Source of the DNA: Serratia silvae
GTDB taxonomy: Bacteria > Pseudomonadota > Gammaproteobacteria > Enterobacterales > Enterobacteriaceae
Length of the DNA: 64,000 bases
Assembly (NCBI RefSeq): GCF_023282985.1
Contig: NZ_JAGQDC010000002.1
Span: 124,001 to 188,000, forward strand
Direction: 5' to 3'
Shown: positions 20,765-30,287 of the stretch, piece by piece
Numbering within the stretch: the first letter of the stretch is position 1
Layout of the letters: each line of letters starts with the position of its first letter
Translations under genes and position numbers: made by a program
The notes under the pieces: model-generated
The model's input: the letters and a program-made list of their open reading frames with translations, nothing else
Told to the model about the DNA's origin: nothing
The model's database searches: none

Positions 20765-22438
20765 ATGTCGACAAGTGTTTTTAATCGCCGGTGGGCGGCG
20801 TTGTTGCTGGAAACGCTGGTTCGCCATGGAGTGCGGCATGTCTGTATCGCTCCGGGCTCGCGCTCAACGCCTCTTACGCTGGCTGCCGCCGCAAACCGTG
20901 CTTTTGTCTGTCATACTCATTTCGATGAGCGGGGCCTGGGCCATTTAGCACTCGGCCTGGCAAAAGCCACGCGTGAGCCGGTGGCGGTGATCGTCACCTC
21001 GGGTACTGCGGCAGCAAATCTCTATCCTGCCCTGATCGAGGCCGGGTTAACCGGGGAGCGGTTGGTGTTTCTCACCGCCGATCGTCCGCCGGAGTTGATT
21101 AACTGCGGTGCCAATCAGGCGATCCGCCAAAACGGCCTCTACTCGAGCCACCCTACCTTGAACATCGATTTACCGCGCCCAAGCCCGGATATTCCGGCTC
21201 GCTGGCTGGTGTCTACTCTGGACAGCGCGATGGCGCGCCTGCGGCACGGTGCCCTACATATCAACTGCCCGTTTGCGGAGCCGTTATATGGCGGAGATGA
21301 ACAGCTGTATGAGCAGTGGTCGGCAGAGTTAGGGGACTGGTGGCAGGATACCCATCCTTGGCTGCGTGAAATGGATCCCTATCAGGTTATTAAGCAGCCG
21401 GACTGGTTTTTCTGGCGGCAGAAACGCGGCGTGATTATCGCTGGCCGGATGGAGGCGGAAGAGGGCGTGCAACTGGCCGAATGGGCGGGCATGCTCGGTT
21501 GGCCGTTGATCGGCGATGCCCTTTCGCAAACGGGACAACCGCTGCCCTGTGCTGATTTATGGTTGGCTAACCCCCAGGCTCGCGATTTGTTGGCAAGCGC
21601 GCAACTGGTGGTGCAGTTTGGCAGCAGCCTGACGGGCAAACGCCTGCTACAGTGGCAGGAACGCTGTCAGCCTGAGGCGTACTGGCTGATCGACGATCTG
21701 ACTGGGCGACTCGATCCTGCACATCATCGTGGCCGCCGCATACGTTCTGCCGTTGGAGAGTGGCTCGATCTGCACCCAGCGCAACCTCGCTCACCTTGGG
21801 CTGGCGATCTGTCCGCGCTGGCAGATGATGCCCTTGATGCGACGTCAAAATACCTGGTTAACCGGTTTGGTGAAGCACAACTGGCTCATCGTCTGCCTGA
21901 GCTGTTGCCGGAGAACGGCCAGCTGTTTCTCGGCAATAGCCTGATTGTGCGCCTGATCGATGCCTTAACCCAGCTGCCTGCCGGTTATCCGGTGTTCAGC
22001 AATCGCGGTGCCAGCGGTATCGACGGCTTAATCTCCACTGCGGCTGGGGTACAGCGCGCCACAGCCAAGCCTACGTTGGCCGTGGTAGGCGATCTCTCCG
22101 CACTCTACGATTTGAACGCTCTGGCATTGTTGCGCCAGTGTTCGGCACCCACTGTGCTGATCGTGGTGAATAACAATGGCGGGCAGATTTTCTCGCTGCT
22201 GCCAACGCCGGAACCGGAGCGCCAGCGGTTTTACTGTATGCCACAGGACGTGGAGTTCAGCCATGCGGCGGCCATGTTCCAGCTTGACTATGCCTGCCCA
22301 GAAAACTGGGGCCAGTTGCAGCAGGCGGTGGAAAAAGCCTGGCGTCATAGCGGTGCCACGCTGATTGAGTTGCAGGTGCCGCCGAGCGATGGGGCAGAAA
22401 CCTTGCAACATCTGGTGCAAAAAATGGGGGCAAACTGA
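20765..22438 (+). CDS. menD: 2-succinyl-5-enolpyruvyl-6-hydroxy-3-cyclohexene-1-carboxylate synthase MenD
   Basis: 557-residue thiamine-diphosphate enzyme joining isochorismate and 2-oxoglutarate to give SEPHCHC. The N terminus shows the substrate-binding [14 protein letters not shown] and [13 protein letters not shown], including the ThDP-activating glutamate. The C-terminal ThDP/Mg motif is [15 protein letters not shown] with NNNGGQIF. E. coli MenD has 556 residues. The stop overlaps the menH start by one base (TGATG), so menD-menH-menB-menC-menE are tightly coupled. Confidence 0.97.
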   Translation: MSTSVFNRRWAALLLETLVRHGVRHVCIAPGSRSTPLTLAAAANRAFVCHTHFDERGLGHLALGLAKATREPVAVIVTSGTAAANLYPALIEAGLTGERLVFLTADRPPELINCGANQAIRQNGLYSSHPTLNIDLPRPSPDIPARWLVSTLDSAMARLRHGALHINCPFAEPLYGGDEQLYEQWSAELGDWWQDTHPWLREMDPYQVIKQPDWFFWRQKRGVIIAGRMEAEEGVQLAEWAGMLGWPLIGDALSQTGQPLPCADLWLANPQARDLLASAQLVVQFGSSLTGKRLLQWQERCQPEAYWLIDDLTGRLDPAHHRGRRIRSAVGEWLDLHPAQPRSPWAGDLSALADDALDATSKYLVNRFGEAQLAHRLPELLPENGQLFLGNSLIVRLIDALTQLPAGYPVFSNRGASGIDGLISTAAGVQRATAKPTLAVVGDLSALYDLNALALLRQCSAPTVLIVVNNNGGQIFSLLPTPEPERQRFYCMPQDVEFSHAAAMFQLDYACPENWGQLQQAVEKAWRHSGATLIELQVPPSDGAETLQHLVQKMGAN

Positions 22439-23226
22439 TGCTGGCTTCCCGCGTGTTACAACAGGGCGAAAGCCAACGCCCATGGTTGATCTGGCTGCAT
22501 GGCCTGCTGGGGAACAACAATGAGTGGCGGGTGATCGCCTCGCGTTGTGAGCAGTGGCCATCGCTGGCGATTGATTTGCCTGGTCATGGCGATTCTGCCG
22601 GTCAATCCTGTCTGGATTTTGCTGACGTCAGCAGGCAAATCACCGCCACGCTGCAGCAGCATAATATTGAGCGTTACTGGCTGGTGGGCTACTCACTCGG
22701 CGGGCGCATTGCCATGTACCATGCTTGTTGCGGCGATGCGCAAGGGCTACAAGGCATTGTGATCGAAGGGGGTAATCCAGGGTTAGAGAACGAAGATTTG
22801 CGTGCCCAAAGGCGTGCCCATGATGCCGCCTGGGCGAAGCGTTTCCGCACCGAACGGATCAAAACGGTATTGGCCGATTGGTATCTCCAACCGGTATTTG
22901 CCAACCTCAGCCCGGTACACCGCGAGGCGCTGATCGCCGCCCGTGCCGATAATCATGGCCCGGCCATTGCCGACATGCTGGAGGCCACTTCACTCGGGCG
23001 GCAGCCTTGGTTGGTGCCCCAATTACAACAGTTGGCACTGCCAGTGATGGTGTTATGCGGTGCCGACGATCATAAGTTTCAGGCGCTGGCGCGTGATGCC
23101 GGTTTGCCATTGCAAACCGTGCCAGAAGCGGGTCATAACGCTCATCTGGCCAATCCGGCAGATTTTGCCGCCGCGCTCGATGCATTTCTTGCTAAAAAAG
23201 GAACCAAACATGCTGTATCCCAATGA
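22438..23226 (+). CDS. menH: SHCHC synthase MenH
   Basis: 262-residue alpha/beta-hydrolase-fold lyase that removes pyruvate from SEPHCHC to give SHCHC. The nucleophile elbow GYSLGGR places Ser86, the acid is at Asp210/211 (GADDHKF) and the base is His233 (AGHNAH), matching the E. coli triad. The oxyanion loop [10 protein letters not shown] is present. The 3' end overlaps menB by 17 nt. Confidence 0.95.
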   Translation: MLASRVLQQGESQRPWLIWLHGLLGNNNEWRVIASRCEQWPSLAIDLPGHGDSAGQSCLDFADVSRQITATLQQHNIERYWLVGYSLGGRIAMYHACCGDAQGLQGIVIEGGNPGLENEDLRAQRRAHDAAWAKRFRTERIKTVLADWYLQPVFANLSPVHREALIAARADNHGPAIADMLEATSLGRQPWLVPQLQQLALPVMVLCGADDHKFQALARDAGLPLQTVPEAGHNAHLANPADFAAALDAFLAKKGTKHAVSQ

Positions 23227-24067
23227 AGAACAACTGTACGCCGCGATCGATTGGCAGGACTGCTCGGGTGATTTCGAAGACATTCTGTATCACAAATCCA
23301 GCGACGGTATTGCCAAAATCACCATCAACCGCCCGCAGGTGCGTAACGCCTTCCGCCCGCATACGGTGAAGGAAATGATCGAGGCGATGTCGAACGCGCG
23401 CTATGACGACGGTATCGGCACCATCATTCTTACCGGTGCCGGGGATAAAGCCTTCTGCTCCGGTGGCGATCAGAAAGTGCGTGGTGACTACGGCGGCTAT
23501 CGTGATGACAGCGGCGTGCACCACCTGAACGTGCTGGATTTCCAGCGCCAGATCCGCACCTGCCCTAAACCGGTGGTGGCGATGGTGGCTGGATATTCCA
23601 TCGGCGGCGGTCACGTGCTGCATATGATGTGCGATCTGACCATTGCGGCCGATAACGCCATCTTTGGCCAGACGGGGCCGAAAGTCGGTTCCTTTGACGG
23701 CGGCTGGGGTGCTTCCTACATGGCGCGTATCGTCGGCCAGAAGAAGGCCCGTGAGATCTGGTTCCTGTGCCGCCAATACGACGCCGCTGCGGCGCTGGAT
23801 ATGGGCCTGGTCAACACCGTAGTGCCGTTGGCCGATCTGGAAAAAGAGACCGTGCGCTGGTGCCGTGAGATGTTGCAGAACAGCCCAATGGCCCTACGCT
23901 GCCTGAAAGCCGCCCTGAACGCCGACTGCGATGGTCAGGCCGGGCTGCAAGAGCTGGCGGGTAACGCCACCATGTTGTTCTATATGACCGATGAGGGTCA
24001 GGAAGGGCGCAACGCATTTATCGAAAAACGCCAGCCTGACTTCAGCAAATTCAAGCGTAACCCGTAA
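23210..24067 (+). CDS. menB: 1,4-dihydroxy-2-naphthoyl-CoA synthase MenB
   Basis: 285-residue crotonase-fold enzyme closing the naphthoquinol ring from o-succinylbenzoyl-CoA. It is the same length as E. coli MenB and very similar. Key segments are [14 protein letters not shown] (oxyanion hole), [17 protein letters not shown] and [12 protein letters not shown]. The frame extends upstream inside menH to 23060, but ATG 23210 with AAAGGA before it gives [10 protein letters not shown], as in E. coli. Its stop overlaps the menC start (TAATG). Confidence 0.97.
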   Translation: MLYPNEEQLYAAIDWQDCSGDFEDILYHKSSDGIAKITINRPQVRNAFRPHTVKEMIEAMSNARYDDGIGTIILTGAGDKAFCSGGDQKVRGDYGGYRDDSGVHHLNVLDFQRQIRTCPKPVVAMVAGYSIGGGHVLHMMCDLTIAADNAIFGQTGPKVGSFDGGWGASYMARIVGQKKAREIWFLCRQYDAAAALDMGLVNTVVPLADLEKETVRWCREMLQNSPMALRCLKAALNADCDGQAGLQELAGNATMLFYMTDEGQEGRNAFIEKRQPDFSKFKRNP

Positions 24068-25050
24068 TGACGGCATTAACCCGTGTTGCTGCGATTTATC
24101 GCTATAGCCTGCCGATGGAGGCGGGCGTAGTGCTGCGCAACCAGCGGCTGAAAACCCGAGATGGTTTGCTGATCCACCTGCAACAAGGTGAGCAGCAAGG
24201 ATGGGGGGAAATAGCCCCCTTGCCGGAGTTCAGCCAGGAGACACTCGACCAGGCGCAACAGGCCACATTGGCCTGGGTGCAGGCATGGGTGGCGGGTGAA
24301 CCGCCAGCGGAAAACGAGTGGCCTTCGGTGGCCTTCGGTACCAGCTGTGCCCTGGCGGAAATGGCCGGGCAATTGCCAACGCAGGCCGACTACCGCAAGG
24401 CACCGCTGTGCACTGGCGATCCCGACGAGCTGTTCGACATGTTGGCCGCGCTGCCGGGGGAGAAAGTGGCCAAGGTGAAGGTGGGGCTGTATGAGGCGGT
24501 GCGGGATGGCATGGTCGTCAACGTGTTGCTGGAAGCCTTGCCTGACCTAAAGCTAAGGTTGGATGCCAACCGCAGTTGGAGCCGGGCCAAAGCGGACGGT
24601 TTTGCCAAATACGTCAATCCAGCGTGGCGTGATCGCATCGCGTTTCTGGAAGAGCCCTGCAAAACCCGTGACGAATCCCGGGAGTTTGCCCAGGCAACCG
24701 GGATTGCCATCGCCTGGGATGAAAGCGTGCGTGAAGCCGATTTTGTCGTGCAGGCGGAGCCGGGGGTGGCGGCCATTGTCATCAAGCCGACCTTGGTGGG
24801 GAGCCTGGCTCGCTGCCGTGAGCTGGTCATGCAGGCACATCAGGCCGGGCTGGCGGCGGTGATCAGTTCCAGTATTGAATCCAGCCTTGGTTTGACACAG
24901 CTGGCACGCGTCGCGCATTGGTTGACGCCGCAGACGGTACCGGGTTTGGATACGTTGAACCTGATGCAGGCCCAGTTAATTCGTTGCTGGCCAGAGAGCA
25001 CCTTGCCGCTATTGGGCATTGATACCTTGGAGTGTGTATGGCGCAGTTGA
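24067..25050 (+). CDS. menC: o-Succinylbenzoate synthase MenC
   Basis: 327-residue enolase-superfamily dehydratase (E. coli 320) converting SHCHC to o-succinylbenzoate. Visible catalytic and Mg-binding positions are the KxK pair in [11 protein letters not shown], the ligands in [16 protein letters not shown] and IAWDESVRE, and the base lysine in IVIKPTLVG. It overlaps menB by one base and menE by 13 nt. Confidence 0.96.
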   Translation: MTALTRVAAIYRYSLPMEAGVVLRNQRLKTRDGLLIHLQQGEQQGWGEIAPLPEFSQETLDQAQQATLAWVQAWVAGEPPAENEWPSVAFGTSCALAEMAGQLPTQADYRKAPLCTGDPDELFDMLAALPGEKVAKVKVGLYEAVRDGMVVNVLLEALPDLKLRLDANRSWSRAKADGFAKYVNPAWRDRIAFLEEPCKTRDESREFAQATGIAIAWDESVREADFVVQAEPGVAAIVIKPTLVGSLARCRELVMQAHQAGLAAVISSSIESSLGLTQLARVAHWLTPQTVPGLDTLNLMQAQLIRCWPESTLPLLGIDTLECVWRS

Positions 25051-26420
25051 GTGATTGGCCGTGGCGGCATTGGGCCAAACAGCGCCCGCAGGCGACCGCG
25101 GTGATCTTTGAACAACAGCCGGTCAGTTGGCTGATGCTGCAACGGCAGGTGGAAGTGCTGGCTGCCGACTTTCAGCGCCAGGGGGTATTACCCGGTAGCG
25201 GTGTGCTGCTGTGTGGGAAAAACAGCTATCCGCTGCTTTTGGCCTATCTCGCGCTCTTGCAGTGCGGTGCGCGCCTGCTGCCACTCAATCCGACGCTGCC
25301 TACGCCGATGCTGGCGGCTTTGCTACCGGATCTGGATATCGACTTTGCTTTCAGCCCGGATGGTTTGCCTGAGTTGCCCCCTGGCGCGATCGTCTTGTCG
25401 CCGCCGGGCGTTGATGAGTGCTACTTGCAGCTGTTGCCGTGGGATGAACAAAGACTGGCAACGTTGACGCTGACTTCCGGCTCCAGCGGCTTGCCAAAAG
25501 CCGCCGCCCATAGCTATGCCGGCCACCTTGCCAGCGCCGATGGCGTGTTGCAACTGATGGAGTTTCAGCCGCAGGACAGCTGGCTGCTCTCGCTGCCGCT
25601 GTTTCACGTGTCTGGTCAGGGCATTGTCTGGCGCTGGCTGGCGGTAGGGGCACAGCTTGTGGTGCGCGAAATGCAACCCTTGGCCGATGCGCTGGCGGGA
25701 TGCACCCATGCTTCGCTGGTGCCAACCCAACTTTGGCGTTTGCTGTCTGAACCGATGGCCAAACATGCGCTAAAAGAAGTGCTGCTTGGTGGGGCGATGA
25801 TCCCGGTGTCACTCACCCAACAGGCTGAGGCGGTAGGGATCCACTGCTGGTGCGGCTATGGTTTGACGGAGCTGGCTTCAACGGTTTGCGCCAAGCGTGC
25901 CGACGAACTGCCTGGCGTTGGGGCACCTTTACCTGGCCGTGAAATACGCCTGGTGGATCAGGAAGTCTGGATCCGCTCCACCAGCCTGGCGCTGGGTTAT
26001 TGGCTGCGGGGCGAGCTAGTGCCCATTACCGACGAGCAAGGATGGTTCCATACCCGCGATCGTGGTGCGATGGAGCAGGGCGAACTGCGTATTATTGGCC
26101 GGTTGGATAACCTGTTCTTCAGCGGCGGGGAAGGCGTTCAGCCGGAAGATGTGGAACGTATTTTTGCCGCGCATCCACAGGTGTTGCAGGTGTTTATCGT
26201 GCCGGTTGACGATGCGGAGTTTGGCCAACGGCCGGTAGCGGTGGTTGATCTGGAAGGCGAGTTGACGCTGGAAGAGTTAATGCTCTGGGCGCAAGACCGG
26301 CTGGCGAACTTCCAGCGGCCGATTGCCGCATTGGCATTGCCCGACGAGCTAAAAAACGGCGGTATCAAGATTTCGCGCCGTCGTCTACAAAAGTGGGCGA
26401 GCAGCCAACTGCAGGCATAA
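25038..26420 (+). CDS. menE: o-Succinylbenzoate--CoA ligase MenE
   Basis: 460-residue ANL-family acyl-CoA synthetase, supplying the CoA thioester for MenB. It has the P-loop [13 protein letters not shown], the adenylate motif [10 protein letters not shown], the hinge region [12 protein letters not shown], and the C-terminal catalytic lysine in [13 protein letters not shown] 25032 is also in frame, but ATG 25038 has GGAG 5 nt upstream and gives MAQLSDWPW, like E. coli. It ends the men operon at a strong hairpin. Confidence 0.96.
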   Translation: MAQLSDWPWRHWAKQRPQATAVIFEQQPVSWLMLQRQVEVLAADFQRQGVLPGSGVLLCGKNSYPLLLAYLALLQCGARLLPLNPTLPTPMLAALLPDLDIDFAFSPDGLPELPPGAIVLSPPGVDECYLQLLPWDEQRLATLTLTSGSSGLPKAAAHSYAGHLASADGVLQLMEFQPQDSWLLSLPLFHVSGQGIVWRWLAVGAQLVVREMQPLADALAGCTHASLVPTQLWRLLSEPMAKHALKEVLLGGAMIPVSLTQQAEAVGIHCWCGYGLTELASTVCAKRADELPGVGAPLPGREIRLVDQEVWIRSTSLALGYWLRGELVPITDEQGWFHTRDRGAMEQGELRIIGRLDNLFFSGGEGVQPEDVERIFAAHPQVLQVFIVPVDDAEFGQRPVAVVDLEGELTLEELMLWAQDRLANFQRPIAALALPDELKNGGIKISRRRLQKWASSQLQA

Positions 26421-26434
26421 TGAGTTGCGTCGCG

Positions 26435-26468
26435 AAAAAGGGGCCGCCCGAAGGCGGCCTTGCTATTT
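26435..26468. terminator. bidirectional terminator between menE and the catalase gene
   Basis: GGCCGCC-CGAA-GGCGGCC (7 bp, plus flanking pairs) is followed on the plus strand by TTGCTATTT. On the minus strand the loop reads TTCG and the stem is followed by CCTTTTTCG, a better T-run, serving the convergent catalase gene. Confidence 0.8.
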
Positions 26469-26478
26469 GTGTAACCGA

Positions 26479-27915
26479 TTATTTCAGCCCCAGAGCCTTG
26501 GCAACGCCGCTACCGTAATCGGGATGTACCTTGGTGAACAGCTCAACCTGACGGCGTTGGATCTGTTCTGGCACCTGCGACAGCTCACCGGCGATGCGGG
26601 TGAACATACGTTGGTGCTCCTCGGCACTCAGCAGATTGAACAGCGCACGCGGTTGGCTGTAGTAATCGTCGTCTTCACGATGATTCCAGTGATCGGCGGC
26701 ACCTTCGATACTCAATGGCGGTTCGCTGAAATCAGGTTGCTCCTGGAACACCCCAAAGCTGTTTGGTTCATAGGTTGCGCCGTTGCCGCTGTTACCATCC
26801 ACACGCATCGCCCCATCACGGTGATAGTTATGGAACGGGCATTTGGCACCGTTTACCGGGATTTGGTGATGGTTGACGCCCAGGCGGTAGCGGTGTGCAT
26901 CGCCATAGGAGAACAGACGGCCCTGCAACATTTTATCCGGTGAGAAGCTCACGCCAGGCACCACGTTGGCCGGGTTCATGGCCACTTGTTCCACTTCGGA
27001 GAAGTAGTTATCCGGGTTGCGGTTCAGCTCGAAGAAACCGACATCGATCAGCGGGTAGTCGCCGTGCGGCCAGACTTTGGTCAGGTCAAACGGGTTATAC
27101 GGGGTTTGTGACGCTTCATGCTCTGGCATGATCTGGATTTGCAGTTTCCAGCGCGGGAAGTCACCGTTCTTGATGGAGTCGAACAGATCGCGTTGCGAAC
27201 TTTCACGATCTTTGGCGATGATGGCTTCTGCTTCATCGTCCATCAGGTTTTCGATGCCTTGCTCACAGCGGAAGTGGAACTTGACCCAGAAACGCTCGTT
27301 ATTGGCATTGATAAAGCTGAAGGTGTGGCTGCCGAAACCGTGCATATGACGGTAGGATTTAGGCAGGCCACGGTCGCTGAAGTCGATGGTCAACTGGTGC
27401 AGTGATTCAGGCAGATGGGAGAAGAAGTCCCATTTGTACACCGGATTGCGCAGGTTGGTGTGCGGATCGCGTTTTACCACGTGGTTCAGGTCAGGGAATT
27501 TAAGTGGATCGCGCAGGTAGAACACGGGAGTATCGTTACCGACCAGATCCCAGTTACCTTCCTCGGTATAGAACTTCATGGCAAAGCCACGGATATCACG
27601 TTCGGCGTCGGCAGCCCCGCGCTCACCGGCAACGGTAGAGAATCGGACGAACATTTCGGTTTGCTTACCAATCTCAGAGAAGATTTTTGCGCGGGTGTAC
27701 GGAGTTATATCGTGGGTGACGGTAAAGGTGCCGTAAGCTCCGGACCCCTTGGCGTGCATACGACGCTCTGGGATCACCTCTCGGTCAAAGTGGGCCAGTT
27801 TTTCCAGGAACCAAACGTCTTGAAGTAGCATCGGGCCGCGCTTACCGGCGGTGATCACGTTATTATTATCAACAACGGGTGCGCCAGCCGCGGTAGTTAA
27901 TCCTTTCTTGCTCAT
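26479..27915 (-). CDS. katA: Catalase, small-subunit (clade 3) type
   Basis: 478-residue haem catalase that disproportionates hydrogen peroxide in the cytoplasm. The distal haem residues His54 ([12 protein letters not shown]) and Asn127 ([11 protein letters not shown]) and the proximal ligand Tyr337 ([12 protein letters not shown]) are present. The length fits small-subunit NADPH-binding catalases rather than the 750-residue KatE type. ATG 27915 is chosen, with AGGAG 7 nt upstream; a TTG one codon earlier is in frame. It is convergent to menE. An OxyR-like half-pair lies about 150 nt upstream. E. coli K-12 lacks this catalase at this site. Confidence 0.93.
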   Translation of the reverse strand: MSKKGLTTAAGAPVVDNNNVITAGKRGPMLLQDVWFLEKLAHFDREVIPERRMHAKGSGAYGTFTVTHDITPYTRAKIFSEIGKQTEMFVRFSTVAGERGAADAERDIRGFAMKFYTEEGNWDLVGNDTPVFYLRDPLKFPDLNHVVKRDPHTNLRNPVYKWDFFSHLPESLHQLTIDFSDRGLPKSYRHMHGFGSHTFSFINANNERFWVKFHFRCEQGIENLMDDEAEAIIAKDRESSQRDLFDSIKNGDFPRWKLQIQIMPEHEASQTPYNPFDLTKVWPHGDYPLIDVGFFELNRNPDNYFSEVEQVAMNPANVVPGVSFSPDKMLQGRLFSYGDAHRYRLGVNHHQIPVNGAKCPFHNYHRDGAMRVDGNSGNGATYEPNSFGVFQEQPDFSEPPLSIEGAADHWNHREDDDYYSQPRALFNLLSAEEHQRMFTRIAGELSQVPEQIQRRQVELFTKVHPDYGSGVAKALGLK

Positions 27916-28063
27916 CAATATGCTCCTTACTCTGTTGCAGTTAAGTTGATAGCTCAGTTTCGGGTGCTGTAGATCTTCATCATATTAACTAATGAAAAGG
28001 CCTGTCCTGCTGACCTCCATCAAAGGTACTACTAGTTGTAGACTTATTCTTAGTCCTCGGCAA

Positions 28064-28078
28064 ATAGGTAGAGCTTAT
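28064..28078 (-). promoter_or_regulatory. possible OxyR half-site pair upstream of katA
   Basis: On the minus strand ATAA-N7-CTAT matches one ATAG-N7-CTAT unit of the OxyR consensus with one mismatch. A second unit at proper spacing is not clear, so this is weak. Confidence 0.25.
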
Positions 28079-28090
28079 CGTTGCAATTTA

Positions 28091-28100
28091 GGGGGGGGGG
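28091..28100 (+). repeat. run of ten G residues
   Basis: Uninterrupted G10 in otherwise AT-rich DNA between the divergent katA and yfaZ. It ends 22 bp upstream of the proposed yfaZ -35 box. Runs of this length are prone to slippage in replication and also to sequencing length error. Confidence 0.9.
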
Positions 28101-28122
28101 ATTTTTATTTATTTACAATTTA

Positions 28123-28151
28123 TTGAAAAATTAACAGTTTATTGCTTTAAA
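28123..28151 (+). promoter_or_regulatory. candidate promoter of yfaZ
   Basis: TTGAAA at 28123-28128, a 17-nt spacer, and TTTAAA at 28146-28151 (4 of 6 matches to TATAAT). This would give a 5' leader of about 95 nt containing two hairpins. Confidence 0.45.
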
Positions 28152-28187
28152 TTAGCCAGGAATTAATGATAACTCGGTTACACTCAT

Positions 28188-28232
28188 CACCCAATTTTTT
28201 CGGGTGCCAGGCATCATCACTCCCTGATGATG
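28188..28232 (+). other. two hairpins in the yfaZ 5' leader
   Basis: CACCC/GGGTG (5 bp, 9-nt T-rich loop, 28188-28206) is followed by CATCATCA-CTCCC-TGATGATG (perfect 8 bp, 28212-28232). The second ends 20 nt before the start codon, next to the AAAAGGA ribosome-binding site. Possible mRNA stabiliser or translation-control structure. Confidence 0.5.
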
Positions 28233-28252
28233 AAGAATGAAAAGGATCAATA

Positions 28253-28792
28253 ATGAACAAAACTTTAGTCGCGTGTGCAGCAGGTTTGCTGTTTGTGGCT
28301 GGCTCTGCCAATGCGATCAGCGTGAGTGGTGAGGCAGGGGAACATTACACCAACCTTGGTGTAGGCTTAGGGGGCTCGACGGTGGGCTTGGGGATCAGCG
28401 GTAACTGGATCCGTAGCGATCATGATGGTGACATCGGGAGCCTGGGCTTGAGCTTCGGCCTGCCGGTTGGGCCTTTGAGTGTCACTGTGGGCGGCAAGGC
28501 CATTTATCTTAGCCCGGAAGATGGCAAAGATGGCGGGGCATTGGCGTTAGGAGGCGGTCTACAATGGGATATCAACCGCTACCTCAGCCTGTATGGTGAG
28601 GGTTATTTCGCTCCTGAATCGATGACCAGCGGGGCAAAAGCCTATAACGAGGCCAATGGCGGCGTGCGCTTAAACGTTCGTCCGTTCAATGTGGATGTCG
28701 GTTATCGTTACATCAACATCGAAGGTAAAGACGGCAACCGCGACAATACGATAGCCGATGGTCCTTATATCGGTGTGGGTGTGGGCTTCTGA
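28253..28792 (+). CDS. yfaZ: YfaZ-family outer-membrane protein
   Basis: 179-residue protein with a signal peptide (cleavage after SANA, about residue 21) and an alternating glycine/aromatic pattern typical of a small beta-barrel, ending in VGVGF. It is closely similar to E. coli YfaZ (180 residues), for example in AGEHYTNLGVGLG and YRYINIEGKDGNRD. The function is not established; porin-like or structural roles are possible. It is a single gene with its own terminator, adjacent to a G10 run and leader hairpins. Confidence 0.9.
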   Translation: MNKTLVACAAGLLFVAGSANAISVSGEAGEHYTNLGVGLGGSTVGLGISGNWIRSDHDGDIGSLGLSFGLPVGPLSVTVGGKAIYLSPEDGKDGGALALGGGLQWDINRYLSLYGEGYFAPESMTSGAKAYNEANGGVRLNVRPFNVDVGYRYINIEGKDGNRDNTIADGPYIGVGVGF

Positions 28793-28804
28793 TCCCTGCC
28801 TGCG

Positions 28805-28830
28805 ATGGGGGCTTTTGGCCCCCATTTATC
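28805..28830 (+). terminator. terminator of yfaZ
   Basis: ATGGGGGC-TTTTG-GCCCCCAT (perfect 8-bp stem) followed by TTATC. It lies between the yfaZ and tyrP 3' ends. Confidence 0.75.
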
Positions 28831-28834
28831 TCTG

Positions 28835-30043
28835 TTAGCCGATAGCTGGTAACAGGCCACTGGCGATGCTGATCTGAATGGCGATCACCGCTACTCCACA
28901 GACAAACACCAACGCCAATGCTGGCGTCCCGCCCCAGACTCGATAGCTGGCCTGATGCCGCCGACGAGTTTTCCAAACCAGCAACGAAGGCAGCAACAGG
29001 GCGAGTACGGACAGCGCGATTGCCGCGAAACCGAGTGCCAGCACAAAACCGCGCGGATAGAACAGTGCGAATGCCAATGGCGGCAGGAAGGTGATGGCTC
29101 CGGTCTGCAAACGGCCCCGCACGTTATCCTGGCGTTTGAACAGATCGGCCAGGAAGTCGAACAACCCGAGCGAAACCCCCAGGAATGAGGTTGCCAGCGC
29201 CAAATCGGCAAACAGATGCACTGCCAACTCGACATGAGGCGATGCAACCACGTCACGCACCGCTTGCAGTAAACCGTTCAGCCCGGCCTGTTGTGCCAGA
29301 ATGCCGACAAAGGTGGTGGAGCTGATGCTGCCCAGCGTCGCCAACTGCCAGAAGATATAAGCGACTAACGGGATGGCACTGCCGATGATAAAGATCCAAC
29401 GCAGCTTGCGGATGTTACCGCCCATATAGTTGACGATGCTAGGTACGCTGCCGTGGAAACCAAACGAAGTGAAAATCACCGGGATGGCCGAGAGCGCCAG
29501 CCCTTGCTCCAGCGGGAGCGTCAGCAGGTTGGTCTGCTGGATGTGCGGCATCATCAGGCCAAGCATGACGATCAGGAAAATCGACTTGGCGGTAAACAGA
29601 ATACGGTTGAACAGATCCACTGAATGGGTGCCGATGCAGACGATGCCCCCAGCAACCAGGGTAAACAGCAGCACGCCGAGATAAGTCGGGAAGTCCTGAG
29701 AAGTCCACTGGCTGATGCTGACAGCCAGCAGTTCGCCAGCGCCGCTGATATAGGCTGCGGTCAGCGCATACATCAGGAACATCATGCTGAAACTGGTAAG
29801 CCACTGGCCACCACCGCCCAGATAACGTTTGGCCAGCGTCCCCAGACCGGTGTCCGCCTGCTCATGCTGATAAACTTCCACCAGCAACAGCGCGGTATAG
29901 CACATCAATAACCACAGCCCGACCAGCAGTGCCAGCGTTACGCCAAATCCCACGCCAGCCGCCGCCAGGGGCATAGCCAGCATCCCTGCACCAATGGTGG
30001 TGCCTGCCACGATAAAAACACTGCCCAGCGTGCGATTCTTCAC
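28835..30043 (-). CDS. tyrP: Tyrosine-specific permease TyrP
   Basis: 402-residue inner-membrane amino-acid:proton symporter of the aromatic amino acid permease family, with about 11 helices. It is nearly collinear with E. coli TyrP, beginning [20 protein letters not shown] and sharing [13 protein letters not shown]. It imports tyrosine. The promoter region holds a strong and a weak TyrR box in the arrangement known for E. coli tyrP, which supports the symbol over the related MtlA-unrelated permeases Mtr and TnaB. It is convergent with yfaZ. Confidence 0.95.
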   Translation of the reverse strand: MKNRTLGSVFIVAGTTIGAGMLAMPLAAAGVGFGVTLALLVGLWLLMCYTALLLVEVYQHEQADTGLGTLAKRYLGGGGQWLTSFSMMFLMYALTAAYISGAGELLAVSISQWTSQDFPTYLGVLLFTLVAGGIVCIGTHSVDLFNRILFTAKSIFLIVMLGLMMPHIQQTNLLTLPLEQGLALSAIPVIFTSFGFHGSVPSIVNYMGGNIRKLRWIFIIGSAIPLVAYIFWQLATLGSISSTTFVGILAQQAGLNGLLQAVRDVVASPHVELAVHLFADLALATSFLGVSLGLFDFLADLFKRQDNVRGRLQTGAITFLPPLAFALFYPRGFVLALGFAAIALSVLALLLPSLLVWKTRRRHQASYRVWGGTPALALVFVCGVAVIAIQISIASGLLPAIG

Positions 30044-30102
30044 GTTTTTCTCTGCTATTGGATGATTTAGGGGCGTTTTCGTGGCCCTATTTTTAGTGCG
30101 GC

Positions 30103-30131
30103 AGAATAGTTGATTGCCAATTTTGTGTCAA
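30103..30131 (-). promoter_or_regulatory. tyrP promoter
   Basis: On the minus strand TTGACA (30131-30126), a 17-nt spacer and TATTCT (30108-30103). The -35 is perfect and lies inside the proximal TyrR box. Confidence 0.85.
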
Positions 30132-30143
30132 ACCGGCGTTACG
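30126..30143 (-). promoter_or_regulatory. weak TyrR box overlapping the tyrP -35
   Basis: Plus-strand sequence TGTCAAACCGGCGTTACG matches TGTAAA-N6-TTTACA at 9 of 12 positions. Its centre is exactly 23 bp from the strong box. In E. coli, a tyrosine-TyrR hexamer bound to both boxes blocks RNA polymerase at this site. Confidence 0.75.
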
Positions 30144-30148
30144 TGTGG

Positions 30149-30166
30149 TGTACGTTTAAATTTACA
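30149..30166 (-). promoter_or_regulatory. strong TyrR box of tyrP
   Basis: TGTACGTTTAAATTTACA matches TGTAAA-N6-TTTACA at 10 of 12 positions. In E. coli, binding of a TyrR dimer to the equivalent upstream box alone activates tyrP with phenylalanine. Confidence 0.85.
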
Positions 30167-30287
30167 GTTATGGGTGGGTTGGGGAAGCAATAAAAAATGC
30201 CTTTAAACAACAATATCGTTCGGTGCGTAGTGAAAAGTTGTTTACGTGCTTCTATAGTGGAGAGCTCTGAACACAAGGGAGAGATCA

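Noticed and set aside
23060-23209. N-terminal extension of MenB by 50 codons
   Set aside because: The extension lies inside menH and does not match MenB; the ATG at 23210 has a ribosome-binding site and the E. coli N terminus.
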